Positions 62,301-64,000 of a stretch of DNA of 64,000 nucleotides are shown here, one piece after another (position 1 is the stretch's first letter; every line of letters begins with the position of its first letter). Source of the stretch: Berberis thunbergii (Eukaryota > Streptophyta > Magnoliopsida > Ranunculales > Berberidaceae); contig QNQO01000640.1 of the NCBI GenBank assembly GCA_003290165.1, positions 310,001-374,000 of the forward strand, given 5' to 3'. Position numbers and translations under genes: made by a program. The notes under the pieces are model-generated. The model was not told where the DNA came from. It did not search any database and saw only the letters and a program-made list of their open reading frames with translations.

Positions 62301-62912
62301 CCATTGAACATCTTAATGATTCTACATAAATCCACCCAATCTTCAAACCAAAGTAGTTAATAGCACAACCCCATTGAAACTCTTAATGCTTTTTAGAGGA
62401 AATAACATATAAACTAGTGACAATCCAAGTATAAATTCATTCAATATTCAAAACGAACTTCATGAAACAATCCATTTACTTAATTTCTCAATGATTTTTG
62501 ACAGGAAGAAGCACTAAAAACTAATTAAACTGATAACAAACCCAATAAAAACCCCATTTTTAGCTCAATTAATCTCTAGTCCATCCACAAATAACTTCAA
62601 TATAAAATCACCAAATCAAAAAATTTTAAAAAACAAAAATCATAACAAATATAATGTTCTACACATTAAAATTCATTCAAGCTAAAAGAAATTGAAAAAT
62701 GATCCTTCCTTACTGTTGGGATGATGGAAGAAGCGCGCCGAGATGGATTCGAAACTCTTCTTAATGGGAATAACAAGATCAGGAGGAACAGGGAGCCCAG
62801 CTATCAAATACTTAAAGATCAAAGCTTGATGCTCGAGCTCCTGCCACTGCGACGGAGTGAAGGGTGGCCGGAATCCGGTCACCATCCCCGTCGCCAACGA
62901 AGTACTGTTCAT
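59352..62912 (-). CDS. GRF: Growth-regulating factor (QLQ + WRC transcription factor), four coding exons, 352 aa
   Basis: Minus-strand exons: 62912-62714, 62227-61852, 59910-59435, 59359-59352; all are GT-AG and total 1059 nt. The QLQ domain is at residues ~18-52 ([30 protein letters not shown]) and binds GIF coactivators. The WRC domain is at ~72-112 ([34 protein letters not shown]) with its CCCH zinc motif and basic nuclear signal; it binds DNA. The C-terminal part has the GRF signatures [17 protein letters not shown] and [15 protein letters not shown]. The final exon adds only Asp-Asp-stop. GRFs drive cell proliferation in leaves and other organs. Length and a QLQ near the start fit the shorter GRF class; the exact subfamily number is not assigned. 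Intron 2 (1.9 kb) contains a SINE and a MITE half. Confidence 0.95.
60710..60842 (+). mobile_element. tRNA-derived SINE in GRF intron 2, 17-bp perfect target duplication
   Basis: The body starts CCAATGGCATGACAGCTCG, with AGCTCGAACGG as A box and GGATTCAAACCC as B box, and ends in CTTTCAAAAAAAAAAAA. AACATATAACATAACTG occurs directly on both sides (60693-60709 and 60843-60859). The perfect duplication indicates a young insertion, opposite to GRF transcription. The sequence differs from the SINE at 55883. Confidence 0.85.
60920..60990. mobile_element. GTCGAGG-family MITE, partial copy in GRF intron 2
   Basis: The right end TTTCCTCGACACTTAGAATT, with GAGGTGAGCGG/CCGCTACCTC as a short inner stem, matches the right end of other copies. 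The left half is missing or strongly changed. Confidence 0.5.
62064..62085 (-). promoter_or_regulatory. miR396 target site in GRF exon 2
   Basis: The plus strand reads TTCCACAGGCTTTCTTGAAC followed by GG, almost identical to mature miR396 with one bulged base, so the mRNA is complementary. It lies in the codons for RSRKPVE at the end of the WRC domain, the known conserved position in plant GRFs. It predicts miR396-guided cleavage that limits GRF expression in older tissue. Confidence 0.9.
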
Positions 62913-63560
62913 CTCCTCCTCTGTTTTCTCTACTACTACTAAGATTTGTTAACACTGAAAAAGCTGAAAAAAGAAAGAAAAAAAAAAGTGGGGTGGGGGA
63001 AAATGGGTAGCTTCAAATCTAACACATAACCCAACAAGGCAAAAAAAAGCTGAGGAGGGGAAGAGATAAAATGGCGGTTTGTTTAGAGAAGAGCAGAAAA
63101 TAGGGTTTCACCATATCTGGGGTCTGTGCAGAGCTGAAGCTGAAAAGGGGTTATTAAATATGTAGGAAATGAGTGAGTGGGTAAGGGTTTATACTAGTTT
63201 TTGCTTTGCAGAACCCTAGGAGGAGTTTGGTTCAGAAGAAAACAAAAAAAAAAAAAAAAATTTAACAAATGTGAAACAGAGAAGAGAAGAGAAGAGGAGA
63301 GAGATTTGGTGCTAATAAGTGAAGGTGTTGTAGGTAGCTTAGCATAGAGAAGGTTCAGCTAAGTGAATGAGTAAGTGAGAAGAAGAGTGTTGTGTCTGTG
63401 TGGGATTTTGTTGGTGTTGTTTGGGTAGAGGGGAGTAACATGTGTGGAGTGAAGAGGAGACACTCTGTATTTGTGTTGTGTGTTGGGAAAAGGAGGCAGA
63501 GTATCTGTTCACAACTTATCTGAAAATTGTAAAAGGAGGGCTTCAAAATCTTTCATTATT
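62913..63560 (-). promoter_or_regulatory. GRF 5' UTR/promoter region
   Basis: Upstream of the GRF ATG are a poly-A run at 63241-63260, a GAGAAGAGAAGAGAAGAGG tract at 63280-63302 (CT-rich on the gene strand, typical of plant 5' UTRs) and TAGGGTTT telo-box-like motifs near 63102. A 63-codon minus frame at 63355-63546 has no features and may at most be an upstream ORF. Confidence 0.45.
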
Positions 63561-64000
63561 GGATTTTTTTTTTTTTCAATTTTAATTGGATGGGATTACC
63601 ATTGTAGTTAAGTTAGTTACGCTTATTATTGCAAACCCTGTTTTGTACTTAAAAGTTTTTTTTGTTTGTTTTAATACGTGGGTGAACATGTACAATTCTA
63701 GCCAGATAGGTTTGATAGTTATTTTTTAGTTAAGTTTTATTTTTTTTATATTTTTTACTTTTTCTTTTTAAAACATAACTACAAAGACCATTTATAGTAT
63801 GGGCAAAAATGTAAAAAAACCACAACCTAGTCCAAAATGGCTATCAAACCCGATTATCTAGAAAAGCTGCTTGCATATATCATACCGGATCAACAATGGG
63901 TAGTATCTTCAACAAAATACGTGTATAGTGAACATGTATAAGGAATGTGGGTGAACATGTAGAGTATCTCAAAAGGTTTACAAATTACAAGCAATTAGGG
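63561..64000. other. AT-rich end of window, nothing recognised
   Basis: T-rich runs and no supported gene or repeat. Confidence 0.5.

Overview
This looks like nuclear DNA of a flowering plant, almost certainly a eudicot. The genes are split by GT-AG introns, the intergenic DNA is AT-rich, and decayed LTR retrotransposons, MITEs, SINEs and a CACTA end are frequent. Recognisable genes are plant types: an E-class PPR protein, a GTG/COLD1 membrane protein and a GRF transcription factor with a miR396 site. The species cannot be named from the sequence.

Layout. 1-3.6 kb is a broken Ty3/gypsy polyprotein cut by the window edge, followed by a MULE-type MITE (4.7-5.1 kb). 5.3-21.5 kb is a repeat-rich block in which one locus occurs three times: copy A (5.5-8.3 kb, +), copy B (10.5-12.5 kb, -) and copy C (15.3-21.5 kb, +). 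The locus encodes a small four-exon protein with two membrane spans. Only B can be assembled as an open gene (175 aa). C is frameshifted and has lost a splice donor. A is reduced to a ~300-bp-arm inverted repeat carrying exon 2 plus the 3' end. A TRIM-like LTR element, a gypsy-type gag remnant and a fragment of a malate dehydrogenase last exon lie among the copies.

22.5-24.6 kb (-) is a four-exon gene for a 200-aa basic/coiled-coil protein that I do not recognise. Its first intron holds a tandem duplication that copies the 5' splice site. 26.9-27.4 kb (-) is an OTU-protease-like remnant. 28.3-30.4 kb (-) is an intronless PPR gene, best matched to MEF9 (At1g62260), a mitochondrial RNA-editing factor.

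33.0-50.0 kb (-) is one 17-kb gene of 13 exons encoding a 468-aa GTG1/COLD1-type protein. All exon junctions were read and stay in phase. Its introns are inflated by transposons, including two opposed copies of the same element in introns 1 and 12. A duplicate of its exon 1 lies 2.3 kb upstream (51.8-52.2 kb), next to a 650-bp GATCTTCTTT-like array and the subterminal repeats and terminus of a CACTA element (to 54,242).

54.2-58.1 kb is AT-rich with one SINE. 59.35-62.91 kb (-) is a GRF gene (352 aa, QLQ + WRC, miR396 site) whose last coding exon is only 8 nt. The genes do not form a functional cluster. They are independent single-copy plant genes separated and invaded by repeats.
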